The notes: generated by a model not told the origin, from the letters alone. Positions 35,656-62,892 are shown, numbered from the stretch's first letter. The stretch: DNA of 64,000 nucleotides from Elgaria multicarinata webbii (GCF_023053635.1 NC_086180.1:92605447-92669446); one strand, 5' to 3'. Numbers and translations are program-made.

Positions 35656-36190
35656 CTTCATAAAAACTTAAGACCAAGGTTCCACCTAACCCAGCATTCT
35701 AGTCACACAGCAGCCAACCACATGCCCATGGGAAGTCCACAAGCAGGACAGTGCAACAGCACCTTCTGGCCCATGTATCCCAGCAACTGACATGCAAAGC
35801 CATCCTGCCTTTGATATTAGGGGTGTCCTTTAGACGACGATGTCTGCCTTCCGCGTGCCTCCTGATGCTGTGTGCAAGAAAAGCGGCGCAATAAAAACGG
35901 ACCCTGAATGGGCCATGTGGTCTTTGTTTACTTACTCTTTCTTCTCCAGGTAGAAAGAGGAAGTATCATGGGACAGGAGCGAGAGTGGAGAAGTGACAGT
36001 AGGAAACCGTGATCCCCCCTCTGAGGACGCTTTAGAATATAAAGCCATCATGACTAGTAGCCACTGAGTCTTATCCTTTGTGAATTTGTCTAATCTTCTT
36101 TTAACACCGTCTAAATTGGTGGCCAACTTTCCATGCCATTTCCCCCCAACTAATGTTTTGACATTTGGTTTGTAGGTCAATTAGGAAAAA
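35656..36190 (-). mobile_element. L2/CR1-group LINE 3' region, interrupted by a MITE
   Basis: The pieces 35,656-35,825 and 36,045-36,190 match, in the same order, the better copy at 55,327-55,895: CAGCATTCTAGTCACACAGC, GGACAGTGCAACAGCACC, then GCCATCATGACTAGTAGCC and the text about CTAAATTGGTGGCCA. A MITE lies between them. Confidence 0.65.
35826..36044 (-). repeat. Hairpin-bearing MITE, partial copy inside a LINE
   Basis: In reverse orientation it carries GACGATGTCTGCCTTCCGCG, CCTGAATGGGCCATGTGGTC, AGAAAGAGGAAGTATC and GATCCCCCCTCTGAGGACG, in the same order as the 45,395-45,716 copy. Its edges coincide with the break in the LINE, which dates it after the LINE. Confidence 0.6.
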
Positions 36191-36559
36191 GTGGCTAGGG
36201 GAGGAGTTGCAAGAGAAAATGGCAGTTGGGGAAGAATGAAATGCCCCCCCTCCCATCCACCACTGCTCCCCTACAAATGCTTTGTGTATCAGCAGTAAGT
36301 TGCTCCTTCAGGGAACTATGAGGGTGAGGGCCATCCCCTCCTTGCCCTGTGAGTCTTGGTGAGAACGGGAGTTTCATAACTTTGTAGCTCTTGTAGAAGT
36401 TAGATATGGAATGGATGGGTTTTGGGGGGTGGATGTTAAGTGGGAATTGAACTTTGTGGTTTGGTTCCTAAAAGAACTTCTCCCTACTCCTTTTCACCTG
36501 ATAAGTTTACTGTTTTATGAAGTGCTTACATTTTAATGGTCTCTGTGGTTTTACTGCTG

Positions 36560-37130
36560 CAAAGATTCCTTGTGACTAGTAATAGGGAGTGATGTGCTGG
36601 CTATAGGGTGGCAACTGCAGCATCTGGGGATTTTGGAGGGGATGGGAGGGAGGAGTCCAGGTGCTGCCATTCTGTGTGTGGTTTGCAGGGGGAGATTTGC
36701 CTTGGGAGCAGGGAAGCAGAGGTCAGACCTTTGGGTGCTGTTTTGCATCCCACCAGGGCTTCCCTGCTTGTCATGGTAGCTGTTCCTCAGTCCTCAAATT
36801 GCTACTGACTAACATCAGGTCGCTAAATGTAAGACTGCTGTAATCCAGTAAGTGATCCTAGAACAAGATACTGACCCAGCGTGAATATGACATCCAGCTA
36901 ATTGGATGAGGGGGAAGGAGTTGCTTTGTCCCAACTTGTTTCTGGATGCAGCAGCACATGACACACGGTGCTCAGGGAACCAGAATTGCAGTTGTCTATC
37001 CTGATCTAGGTGTCCCGGTCCTAATTTTGACTATTAGTGGTGATGATGGGGACAGGATTAGGATTCTGCTGGTGAATCCCGCAGCTGAATACAGAGAAAC
37101 AAGCTGTTTCCTGTTAAGTTAGTAGTTTTG
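36560..37130 (+). pseudogene. L2-like LINE endonuclease fragment, broken
   Basis: Plus-strand remnants read LLLTNIRSLNVRLL and RIAVVYPDLGV...ILTISG...RIRILLVNP, in the order of an AP-type endonuclease N-terminus from the L2 group. Several stops and shifts break it. It lies about 650 bases upstream of the first SH3TC1 coding exon. Confidence 0.5.
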
Positions 37131-37139
37131 GTTGGTTGC

Positions 37140-37262
37140 AATCCTATGAGGGTTTTGAATATTAAAAGTAATAAGCAACCTTTATACAGCACTTTCAAGT
37201 GTTCAAAGCACTTCACATGCATTATCTAGTTGTAATCCATACACAAACCTTGTAAAATAAGA

Positions 37263-37308
<46 letters not shown>

Positions 37309-37385
37309 GCCCATGTTGCAGCTGGTGTGGGGAGAGCAGGAGGGATGGAGGCTGGGAGGCTTGCCTAAGGTCATCTAGTGACACA
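37140..37385 (+). repeat. MIR/L2-type 3' end with internal (ATT)n
   Basis: TATACAGCACTTTCAAGTG, CAAAGCACTTCACATGCATT and GGCTTGCCTAAGGTCATCTA follow the classical MIR/L2 3' sequence. The (ATT)n expansion at 37,264-37,309 sits where the family has a short ATTATT run. Confidence 0.7.
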
Positions 37386-37789
37386 TGTGAGATTTAAAGG
37401 ACAGACTTAATGATTCACAGCTCAGAGATTTTCTACACAAGGTTGTTAATTCACTATCTAATTTTGTTTTTGTCAGATTTGAAATCTGAACATTACACAA
37501 AGAGTGTTTCCTTTCCTGCTTTTATGCTACATAATGCCTAGGTGTAGCACAATTACATAAGTGGAAAAAACATTTTCTTTCACTTTCCTTAAAAAAATAC
37601 TGCATTTTCCTTGTTCTAAAAATCTCACACAAAATGCTGTTTAAAAACACAAGTGAAACTGGATGGTCTCAACATTGCCTAAAGAACCCATAAAAAACAA
37701 TAAATGCCTAGTGTTGAAAAGCTATTTGCCATTATGTTACACCAGGAGAGTTGCAACATATGGTTTCTGTGACAATGTACTTTTTATAG

Positions 37790-53764
<15,975 letters not shown>

Positions 53765-53989
53765 GTAAGCAACTCTGGTGTTGTATATGAAATATATGTG
53801 CAAGCCTTCCTATTTGCTCTCCTTGGATTTTGCTAATGTGAAATTTTTGCTAGGTGTTGATTCAACCTCATTGAACCTGATACAGTGTAATGTGCCTGGA
53901 CTTGCAGATTCAATCATTGGAGTCATTCAGAGAAAGTTCTCCATTTATTGGCTAATATTCAAGCATAAAAGCAATAGCCAATAAGAGGT

Positions 53990-54090
53990 TGAATCCAGAT
54001 TTCATCATGCTTAGAGTGAGCCCATTGAAATCAACAGGCAAACTCAGACATGAATAACTTAAGTCTCATTTATTTCAATTGGTCAACCTT
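53990..54090. repeat. Short palindromic repeat
   Basis: GAGCCCATTGAAATCAACAG and AAGTCTCATTTATTTCAATT form imperfect arms of the same kind of repeat as 31,020-31,140. Confidence 0.4.
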
Positions 54091-54439
54091 AAGCATGGCC
54101 AACTCGATGTTCTCTTGGTGTGGCTTAGTGGCTCGGGCAGTTCTTCTGCAAGGAGGCTGCCTTCATGGCACCAGATTGCCCTGCTTTTGAGAAAACCCCA
54201 TGCTTTCACTGCTGCAGAATGGCAGCAGCTAACCCCAACGCAGAAGGGAGTGTGGCGTTTCCAGGAGTGATTTGGCTTGCCGGGCCTGCCCCCTGCCCTC
54301 TTCCCGGGCTTCTGGCAACCAATCAGGAGTTGCCGTCCATCCAGTAATACCTCCACCTTGAAGCCAGAGCAAGGTCAGACAGCAGAAGGGCCATGTTCAC
54401 CTTGCTCCAGCATAAAAAGTCGGGGTACGTTCCCAATTT
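54091..54439. other. Intron 8 DNA, GC-moderate, no feature recognised
   Basis: Possibly a diverged DNA-element copy in reverse (CTCTTGGTGTGG start), but alignment by eye is not convincing. Confidence 0.3.
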
Positions 54440-54716
54440 TTTTTAATCTGCAGCTTCATGTGGAATTCCCTGCCTCTGGAGGTCAGGCAGGCGCCAACCT
54501 TGTACTCCTTTCGGCACCTCCTGAAAACATCTTTATTCCAAGAAGCTTTTCTTTAACATGCAGCCTTGGATTTCTGTTTTTGCTTCTTTTTAAATTTTGT
54601 TTTAACTGTTTTATTCTGTTTTTATTTTCATTTTACCTTGTACACCACTCCAAAATTTTTCAATGGGGAGCGGTATATAAATATTCTAAATAAATAAATA
54701 AACAAATAAATAAAAC
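54440..54716 (+). repeat. L2-type LINE 3' end
   Basis: Encodes the last residues of an RT protein (EFPASGGQAGANLVLLSAPP region in shifted frames; TGGAATTCCCTGCCTCTGG is the WNSLP motif). A T-rich UTR follows, ending ATGGGGAGCGGTATATAAAT and an (AAAT)n tail. Confidence 0.65.
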
Positions 54717-54807
54717 CCCACTATGGCTGTGAGGTGGCTGCTGTGTTGTGTACCCAAGGCAGCACCACCACGCAGCCACTGCGGGGCTTTTAAAATATAC
54801 GGACAAT

Positions 54808-54926
54808 CCCCTGGTGCCCTCCAGATGTGTGAAAGTTCAACTCTCATCAGCCCAAGCCAGCCTAGCCAATGAACAGGAATGCTAGGAGTTGTAATCTAAA
54901 ACATCTGGAGGATACCAGGTTGGGGA
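54808..54926. repeat. Palindromic MITE (CCTGGTGCCCTCCAGATGT ends)
   Basis: CCCTGGTGCCCTCCAGATGT at the left pairs with ACATCTGGAGGATACCAGG at the right; inner AACTCTCATCAG pairs loosely with CTAGGAGTTGT. About 119 bp, fold-back. Other copies at 1,391 and 2,150. Confidence 0.7.
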
Positions 54927-55326
54927 AGTCTGGATTAGGGGGGTGGATCTGGAGGGTGGGTGGATCTGGACTTTAGTCCTTGACTAGCTAGCTTACTTTT
55001 GGTAAAGGGCTGCACCTCACTGGTACAGCAGATACTTGGATGGAAAAAGTTCCAGGTTCAATTTTTGTCTGAAATCTTGAGAAGTGCTGCTTACCAGTGT
55101 TAACAATGCTGAAGCTCGATGGTCCTGGCTCAGTCTGAGGCAGCTTCTTGTATTCCAAATGAGTAAATGTCAATAAAATCAATCTTCATTAAATATAAAA
55201 CCTGTCTCGAATTGCTCAATGTGTCTTGACCTTATGATCTTTCTCAATGGCTTTTATCTGGAAAAAGTAACATGTTTGGGGGGGGGAAAAACAGAGAGCT
55301 CCATGGTTTAATTTTCAGTAAGAACA
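54927..55326. other. Intron 8 DNA: nothing recognised
   Basis: A duplicated TGGATCTGGA word at about 54,945-54,970 and a G run at 55,279; otherwise featureless. Confidence 0.4.
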
Positions 55327-55895
55327 TAAAAACATAAGAAGAGCCCTGATGCTGGATCAGACCAAGGGTCCATCCAGCCCAGCATTCCATTCCCAAAGTG
55401 GCTAACCAGCTGTTGACCAGGGACCAACAAGCAGGACATGGTGCAACAGCACCCTTCCACCCATGTTCCCCAGCAACTGGTGTATATAGGCTTACTGCCT
55501 CGAATACTGGAGGTAGCATATAGCCATCAGGACTAGTAGTCATTGATAACCTTCGCCTCCAGGAATTTATCCATCCCCATTTTAAAGTCATCCAAATTGT
55601 TGGCCATCACCCCATCTTGTGGTAGTGAATTCCATAGTTTAACTACACACTGTGAAGAAGTACTTCCTTTTATCTGCCCTGAATCTCCCACCAATCAGCT
55701 TCATGGGATGACCCCGAGTTCTAGTATTATGGGAGAGGGAGAAAAATGTCTCCCTGTCCACATTCTCCATTCCATGCAGAATTTTGTATACCTCTATTAA
55801 GTCTCCCCTTACCCTCCTTTTTTCCAAGCCAAACAATCTCAGCTGTTGTAACTTTTCCTCATAGGGGAGATGCTCCAGTCCCTTGGTTAATTTAA
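55327..55895 (-). mobile_element. L2/CR1-group LINE: RT C-terminus and 3' tail
   Basis: The minus strand encodes MFGLEKRRVRGDLIEVYKIL, DRETFFSLSHNTRTRGHPMK and RFRADKRKYFFTVCSVKLWN, the post-RT region of an L2/CR1-group protein. A non-coding tail with GGTCTGATCCAGCATCAGGG and a final TTATGTTTTTATGTTCTT follows. The exact clade is uncertain. Intact for about 65 codons, then shifted. Confidence 0.75.
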
Positions 55896-55994
55896 TTGCC
55901 TTTTACTACACTTTTTACAGTTCTACAATATATATTTTTAAGTGTGGTGACCAGAACTGTACACAGTATTCTAAATGGGATTGCACCATAAATT

Positions 55995-57170
55995 TGTATA
56001 AAGGCAGTATAGATGACACAGGCGCAGCTTCGCAGGCACTGTGGGGCTTTCCTGCGAAGCTTCGTTTTGAAAAAGTTGGGGGTTACCTCAACTTTTTCTA
56101 TCAGAGCAACGTCAGTACTGTGCTTCCGCTGTCGGACGCCACTCTGGGGCCAATCTAGGGTCAATCCGGGGACGGAGCCTTATGGAAGGCAACCAGTGAT
56201 TGGTCACCTTCCACCAGGAAGAAAGCGGGGGGTGGGGGTGGCTCCAGTACACAGATGGCCACCCAGAAACCCCACGCCCTCTCCTCGCCATCGGGATTAC
56301 CCAACTCCACCCTGGAAGAGGGAAAACGCAGGGTTTCAGAGGGAGGTGGCGTCAACCCAGTGCCGTGAACACAGCCTCCTGGTCAGCCCTGGATTGACCT
56401 TTAAGCAATATAAGCACATGCTTAGGGCATTAACGGGAGGGGGCACCACCAAAATTGAAAACTCTGCTCTCGAGATCACATAATTTCAGTAGAGATAATA
56501 TCAGATCTTATTTTGTCTTATAATCGTTTGGTTATAAGACAAAAGAAGACCAAATATATATTTGGTTATATAATAGTTTAATCAAAAATTGATTAAAATA
56601 ATTTTCAATCAATTTTTGCATTTGCATTTTTTCCTTTATAACAGTTTTATTTTATTTTTTAAAAATGCATAAAACAGTGATGAAAATTCGTATTTTTTTC
56701 TGTAGCCTTAGTTGTAAATGTAATTGGCTTATATTGCTTGCTATTTAGTGTTAAATATAATAAAAGAAGAGTTTATATTTAATATAGTTGTGTGTTCTGG
56801 CCTGGGGGATAGCCCTTATTTCACCTTCAGCACTTATTGAGTCTTCATGTCTTGCTGGCTAAGCAATGGAGGGGCCAAGGGGGCACCAGGGTTGGGCTGT
56901 GCAAAGGGCATCAGCTGGCCTTAATCCGGCCCTGCTCCTGGTGGTGGGTTCTACAGAAAGGCCTCTAAAACCGCTCTTAAACTGTGGGGGAATTCATGTG
57001 GGCAGCAGCAGAAGGTGGCGTGCTGCCACCGGAAGTGGCTGCAGTGCCAGAATCCCAGCAACTCTGCTGGGAAATAGAGCACATGGGCAGCACATGCCAT
57101 GGCTGCCAGCAGAATTGGGCTTCTCACAGCCCACCAAACAGCTGTTTGGTGGTCTATGGGGAACCCCATT
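55995..57170 (+). mobile_element. Non-autonomous DNA element split by a hAT MITE
   Basis: The left part (55,995-56,383) shares GTGGGGCTTTCCTGCGAAGC, GTTTTGAAAAAGTTGGGGG and CAACTCCACCCTGG with 38,220-38,575 and 21,283-21,815. The text resumes after 56,942 (GGTGGGTTCTACAG...). The right boundary is uncertain because the L1 at 57,175 adjoins it. Confidence 0.45.
56384..56934. mobile_element. hAT-type non-autonomous element with 8-bp target duplication
   Basis: CTCCTGGT at 56,376-56,383 and 56,935-56,942 flanks an element with ends CAGCCCTGGATTGACC and GGCCTTAATCCGGCCCTG (inverted; CAGGGCCGGATTAAGG consensus). An 8-bp duplication plus a CAGG-type terminus is diagnostic of hAT. 551 bp, AT-rich interior, no transposase. 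Confidence 0.88.
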
Positions 57171-57403
57171 TTTTTATATATATAATTTTTATTGATTTCA
57201 CATCTTAAAATACAACAACGTAATACTAATTAAAACACATAAATCATTACATAAATTGCTTACAATTTAACATTTGTAATTTATCATTTTAACATAATCA
57301 CATAACATAAGTGCTCCCCTCCACCCTTCGGGATCTATTCCTGCTTCCAGAATTTCACTGTTTCTTCCAGTGGTGGTTTTCCACTCCCCTTAGATAATAC
57401 CTA

Positions 57404-57952
57404 TTATAGGAACTGTTTCCAAATTCCCTCGAATTCATTTACATTTGTTATACCTTTTCTTACCTTTATATTACATGTCAATTGATCATTAATAGCTATA
57501 TCCCAAATTTCTTTATACCATTCTTCAATATGATAATCTCCTTGAACCTTCCAGTTCCTAGATATAATTAACCTCGCTGCTGTCAGCAAATTTGTTATAA
57601 ATTCTTTAGTCTCTGTATTACACTTTAAATCTCCATATAATGATAGTAATGCCATTATAGGTGTCTCTTCAATCTCCATTCCAACAATTTTTTTTATCTC
57701 AATAAACACCATTTTCCATAATGTTTGTACAAATTCGCATTCCCACCACATATGTAAATACGTTCCTTTTCCCCCACATCCTCTCCAACAATTTGCTGAA
57801 TTCAGCTTATTTATTCTATTTAATCTCACCGGGGTCAGATACCACCTCCATACAATTTTATAATTTTCTTTTATTCTCACTGACATATTTCTCAACACTC
57901 TTTGTCTCCATATTCCCTCCCAACTATCTGCACCCTCAAATCGGTTTCCCAA
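57404..57952 (-). pseudogene. L1 ORF2 C-terminus (Cys-rich), copy 3
   Basis: Encodes WEGIWRQRVLRNMSVRIKEN, CWRGCGGKGTYLHMWWECEF and EWYKEIWDIAINDQLTCNIK. Lies downstream of the RT core at 58,036-59,454 and is separated from it by a frame break near 57,960-58,030. Confidence 0.88.
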
Positions 57953-58035
57953 ACCATCTTCCCCATATTTTCTGTCACCCTCTTTTCAACCAATATTCTA
58001 TATATTTCACTCGTTAAACCTTTTATCCTTTTATT

Positions 58036-59454
58036 TTATCCTTTCTCAATTTCTTTCTTTACAATCAACTCTTCAAATTTCGTCATTTCTCTACACTCTC
58101 CATTATCTCTTAACCATTTCTTCGTCCATTGTTCCAATTGCCAATAATTTAACCAAGTTAAATTGTTCCCCTTAAAAACCTCTTCTAATTTTCCACGAGT
58201 GTTCATCTCTCTCAACCAAGTTTTTAACCTCATTAATTTTTTCTCTATTAAAATTTTACTCAATCTCTCTTTTAAATTCCCTGGGAAATTCCTTAACATT
58301 ATCACTGGTGTTAATGGAGATGTACTCGAAAGTAACCCCTTTTTATATAATCGCCAAATTTCCCAATGGTTTTTTAAAAGAGGGTTTCCTATTTCTTCCC
58401 CCCACTTTTTATTGCATTCTCTAAAAAATATATTTTCCAAATTCCAATCTTTGTCCATTCTTGTTCTATCCTCCAACCAACCTAACTCTCCTACTCCTAT
58501 TATACCTTCTACTATATGTCTTAACCTATTGGCTATATAATATAACTTTATATTTGAGAGTACCAATCCTCCTTTTTTTTGTGCTATGTACCACCTATTT
58601 TTATTTATTCTCGCTTTCCTATCCCCGTTACAATAATTATTTATAATATTCTGCCAACTTTTTATCTCTTTTTCTGATATTCTTATTGGTAACATTCTAA
58701 ATATAAAGTTAAGCTTTGATAATATTTTCATTTTTACTAATGCTATTCTCCCATACCATGATAGATTTAATCCTTTATATTTTTCTACTTTATCTATAAC
58801 TTCTTTTTTCAGCTTATTTAAATTCTCCTTTTCTAAATTCTCTAAATTTTTTGTAATTTTAATTCCCAAATATTTAATCTGTTCTTTAACTCTCATTTTC
58901 TTTTCCTTACCTTCCCAATCTTTCACTTCCTTTTTAGTATAATTAAATATCATCATTTCTGATTTTAACCAATTTATTCTTAATCCCGTGACTTCTTCAA
59001 ACTCTTTCAAACATTGTTTAATTCTTTCCATTATCTCAAGTGGATCCTTAACAGTTAACAATGTATGATCTGCAAACATATTTAATTTTACTTCCTTCTT
59101 TACACCTACTCCTTCTATAATCCCATCCTCTCTTATCGCATTTGCCAACAATTCCATAACCAATACAAATAGGACCAGCGAGAGTGGGCATCCTTGCCTA
59201 GTTCCTCTGGCCAGTTGTATTTTATCTGTAATCCCATCGTTTATTACAACTGAAGCTGTGTTTTGAGAGTATAATTGTTCTATTATACCTTTAAATCTAT
59301 CTCCAAATCCCAGTCTTATTATTATCATCTTTAGTGCTTGCCAGCTCACACAATCGAACACCTTAAATATATCCAATGCTATTATTCTCGCTTTTATCTT
59401 TGACTTCTTTACCTCCTGCGTCATATTTATAACTCTTGCAACTAAATTATGCAT
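58036..59454 (-). pseudogene. L1 ORF2 reverse transcriptase core, copy 3, with altered active site
   Basis: A 472-codon uninterrupted frame beginning MHNLVARVINMTQEVKKSKI. Contains ALDIFKVFDCVSW, RGTRQGCPLSLVLFVLVMEL and, at about 59,065, FADHTLL where the active copies have FADDTL. The second catalytic Asp of the RT palm is His, so the enzyme would be dead even though the frame is open. The thumb region LNLSWYGRIALVKMK follows. Confidence 0.9.
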
Positions 59455-59488
59455 TTGTCTACCTGCTACAAAGCCACACTGATCATCT

Positions 59489-60374
59489 GGGCCCAGTGCT
59501 CTTCAACATTTTTATTAATAATTTGGACAAGGAGGTGCAGGGAACGCTGATCAAATTTGCAGATGACACAAAATTGGGTGGGATAGCTAATACCCTGGAA
59601 GACAGAAACAAACTTCAAAGTGATCTTGATAGGCTGGAGTGCTAGGCTGAAAACAACAGAATGAAATTTAATAGGGATAAATGCCAAGTTGTGAACCGCC
59701 CAGAGAGCTCCGGCTATTGGGCGGCATAGAAATGTAATAAATAAATAAATAAAGTTCTACATTTAGGGAATAGAAACCAAATGCACAGTTACAAGATGGG
59801 GGACACTTGGCTCAGCAATACTACAAACGAGAAAGATCTTGGAATTGTTGTAGATCACAAGCTGAATATGAGCCAACAGTGCGATATGGCTGCAAGAAAG
59901 GCAAATGCTATTCTCGGCTGCATTAATAGAAGTATAGCTTCCAAATCACGTGAGGTACTGGTTCCTCTCTATTCGGCCCTGGTTAGGCCTCATCTAGAGT
60001 ATTGCGTCCAGTTCTGGGCTCCACAATTCAAGAAGGACGCAGACAAGCTGGAGCGTGTTCAGAAGAGGGCAACCAGGATGATCAGAGGTCTAGAAACAAA
60101 GCCCTATGAAGAGAGACTGAAAGAACTGGGCATGTTTAGCCTGGAGAAGAGAAGATTGCGGGGAGACATGAGAGCACTCTTCAAATACTTAAAAGGTTGT
60201 CACACAGAGGAGGGCCAGGATCTCTTCTCGATCCTCCCAGAGTGCAGGACACGGAATAACGGGCTCAAGTTAAAGGAAGCCAGATTCCAGCTGGACATCA
60301 GGAAAAACTTCCTGTTAGAGCAGTGCGACGGTGGAATCAGTTACCTAGGGAGGTTGTGGGCTCTCCCACACTAG
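59489..60374 (+). pseudogene. CR1 RT C-terminal half, broken
   Basis: Encodes the RT palm KFADDTKLGGIANTLEDRNK, then after a stop and a small insertion VLHLGNRNQMHSYKMGDTWL, NEKDLGIVVDHKLNMSQQCD, LVRPHLEYCVQFWAPQFKKD and LFSLEKRRLRGD-like FSLEKRRLRGDMRALFKYLK. The order and spacing match CR1 ORF2. The frame breaks near 59,645 (TAG) and at the insertion 59,692-59,757; the last part LEQCDGGISYLGRLWALPH is frameshifted from the usual WNxLP. Confidence 0.93.
59692..59757 (+). repeat. Short LINE/SINE 3' tail inserted in the CR1
   Basis: GTGAACCGCCCAGAGAGCTC then CGGCTATTGGGCGGCATAG and an (AAAT)n tail interrupt CR1 between the codons for KCQV and LHLG. AAGTT occurs on both sides (about 59,687 and 59,753), a likely 5-bp duplication. 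Same family as 20,313-20,377. Confidence 0.8.
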
Positions 60375-60484
60375 AGGCCTTCAAGAGGCAGCTGAACAAC
60401 CATCTGTCAGGGATGCTTTAGGGTGGATTCCTGCATTGAGCAGGGGGTTGGACTCGATGGCCTTGTAGGCCCCTTCCAACTCTG

Positions 60485-60763
60485 CTATTCTATGATTCTA
60501 TGATCTCCAATATAATTCCCTATGAAAGTATTCATCCTCCTTGCCAAAATAGCTGAGAAAATTTTTGCATCCTGGTTAATTAAAGAAATAGGCCTATAAG
60601 AGTCGGGGATTGTCAAATCCTTATCTGGTTTTGGAATTAATATAATTAGTGATTGTTCCCATGATGGCGGTATCTTCTCTCCTATTATTCCATTGTATAA
60701 TTTCAAAAATTTTGGTACCAATTTTTTTTTTGAATGTTTTATAATACTCAGATCCCAACCCAT
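60485..60763 (-). pseudogene. L1 ORF2 RT finger region, copy 3
   Basis: Encodes IPPSWEQSLIILIPKPDKDL, DSYRPISLINQDAKIFSAIL and RMNTFIGNYIGD, and runs straight into the CR1 insertion point. The rest of the RT resumes at 59,454. Broken from the endonuclease part near 60,765-60,920. Confidence 0.88.
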
Positions 60764-60921
60764 CTACCCCCTTTCAATTTCTCAATAGCTTCCTCAATTC
60801 CCCTTTGAGATATAACCCTTTCCATTAATTTTCTATCCTCCCTTATCAATCCCCTCTCTATATACCTATCTATATAACTCTCCATCCTCATCTTATTTGT
60901 GTCCTTTTCTTTATACAACTC

Positions 60922-61989
60922 TTAATAAAATCCCTGAAATACTTTTATTTTCCCTTTCATAGTACTACATAATTTCCCCAATTTATCTTTTACTATTCCA
61001 ATTGAATTCTTTGACTTTTCCTTTTGTGTGAGCCTCGCAAGCACTTTAGAATTTTTATTACTATTCTCAAAAAACTCTCTTTTCAAATAAATTAAATTTT
61101 TCTGTACTTCTTCTAAATTTATATTTTCTAATTCTTTTTTCTTTGCTTGTACTTGTATTAATATTTGTTTATTTCTACTTTGTAAAAATTCTTTCTCCAA
61201 CTTCTTAATTTCAACTTCTAACTTTTCCTGTATAGTGTCTTGTTGCCTCTTTAAAGTGAACATTTCTCTAATACAGATCCCTCTGGTCACAGCTTTCATT
61301 GTATCCCATACAATTGACATTGAGGTTCCTCCCTTTTCATTAATTTCCCACATTTCTGACAATTCTTTCTGCATTTTCTCCACAACCATATCATATTTTA
61401 AAATCCTGGTATTCAACTTCCATCTTTTCGCTTCTCTGTAATCCCTTTTAACTGTAAAATCTAAACTTACTAATGCATGATCTGTTACTTTAATTACCCC
61501 TAATTTCATATTACATACCTTAGTTGCCAATTCCTTTGAAACAAAAATGTAATCTATTCTGGAGTAAGTTTTGTGAACTGGGGAATAATAGGAATAACCA
61601 GGCTCTCCACCTCTGACTAACCGCCACCCATCAATATAATCTTTTTCTTTTATCATTTTATTTAAAATTGTAATATTATTTCTCTTTTCAAATCCAGTGG
61701 GGTTAGACCTGTCTATCCTATTATCCATAACCATGTTAAAATCTCCAGCTAAGATAACACACCCTTTTTTAAAATCCTCTATTTCCCTAAATAATTCTTT
61801 ATAAAATTCTTTTTGTCTCTCATTTGGGGCATACACATTTATTAAAGTATAGTAATTGCCTTCCAATTGTCCTTTTATCATTATATATCTACCTTTCTCA
61901 TCCTTTTGTGTCTTCTCTATATCAAATCCGCTTCTCTTTGATATTATTATAGCCACACCATTTTTTTTATGTCCCCAAAGACTTTTCAT
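60922..61989 (-). pseudogene. L1 ORF2 endonuclease and linker, copy 3
   Basis: A 355-codon open frame that starts inside the endonuclease (ORF2 begins upstream near 62,145 with MDKKIRISTLNVKG-like sequence). Motifs: YYTLINVYAPNERQ, GCVILAGDFNMVMDNRIDRS, YSRIDYIFVSKELA and TDHALVSLDFTVKR. GDFN and DH catalytic residues are intact. A Lys/Glu-rich helical linker follows to MKGKIKVFQGFY. Confidence 0.88.
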
Positions 61990-62442
61990 AAAACACTGAC
62001 CATTTCAAACGAATTTCATTCATACCGTTCTTCACTTGATGAGTTTAAACAAACCTTCTTTGTTTAATAATTGCTCAATCCTTTTCCTTTTTACTACTGC
62101 CGCCAAACCTTTGACGTTGAGTGTTGAAATCCGAATTTTCTTATCCATATTCCTTTTGTTTATTTTCTTTTAGATCCCTTGTACACACCCATATGAACAA
62201 CAATAACAAAATGTTAAACATATAACCCCCTTTTTTATCTACCCCTCCCTTCCCCCCCTCTGTCCCCTTCCCTTCCCCCCTCTCCCCCTATTTCTATTCC
62301 CCCCTCTAATTCTCCGTAGGCCTAACACCCCAGTCATGGCTATAACCTTAAGGGGGGGAAATGGAGCCCACGGTCCTCTTTCGGCAAGCCTTCTACTTTA
62401 ATTATTCATGCTTTTATTATTATCTCTTTGATAAGGAAAAGT

Positions 62443-62856
62443 TTATTTTCCACTTGTGCCAGGACTTTCTTCTCCTTCTTCTTCATGCTGGGATAACGAA
62501 TCATCATCCAGCCCCAGGCTTTTCAGCAGCTCCAATCCTTGCTCCAGCGAGGTTACTCTCTGCTGTTTTCCATCTCGCATAAACCTCAAAATCACTGGGT
62601 AACCCCAAGAATAAGCAATACCTGCACGCTTAAGGTTTGCTGTTATCAGCTTAACACTGTGCCTCCAGCTGATAGTTTGCTGACAAAGATCATTGTAGAT
62701 TTGAACTGTTGATTCTTGAAACTTCAACGTTGTTATTGATCTTAATTTCTTCATAAGCTGCTCCTTCTTATAATAATTACCCAATTTGACCAAAATATCT
62801 CTTGGTATTGCTCTGGATCTATTTCCTGCTACTCTGTGGATTCTGTTAATCTCCAT
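62443..62856 (-). pseudogene. L1 ORF1 C-terminal part, copy 3
   Basis: Encodes RIHRVAGNRSRAIPRDILVK, YYKKEQLMKKLRSITTLKFQ and IAYSWGYPVILRFMRDGKQQ, ending EEEGEESPGTSGK. This corresponds to the RRM end and C-terminal domain of L1 ORF1p. The coiled coil and start are missing because the L1 ends at about 62,892. Confidence 0.85.
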
Positions 62857-62892
62857 CTCTGTTATCTGGAAGTCTGGAATCAGCTCTTTAAA

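Larger units (their letters stand above)
59489..60503 (+). mobile_element. CR1 LINE, 5'-truncated, inserted in the L1
   Basis: Starts GGGCCCAGTGCTCTTCAACA (GPVLFNIFINNLD) and ends with CR1's GGATTCCTGCATTGAGCAGG, GACTCGATGGCCTTGTAGG and the ATTCTATGATTCTATGAT tail. The L1 reads GATCAT before and CTCCAATATAATT after it, continuous with the uninterrupted copy at about 10,505, so little or no target duplication was made, as usual for CR1. Confidence 0.95.
57175..62892 (-). mobile_element. L1-clade LINE, nearly full length, interrupted by CR1
   Basis: Minus strand. The 3' end at about 57,175 reads TTTTTATATATATAATTTTT; the 5' end stops inside ORF1 at about 62,892, where another repeat begins. 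No target duplication was found, so the 5' edge may be a truncation by later insertion. Clearly the same family as 8,178-13,782. ORF2 survives in long pieces with few breaks, suggesting intermediate age. Confidence 0.92.
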
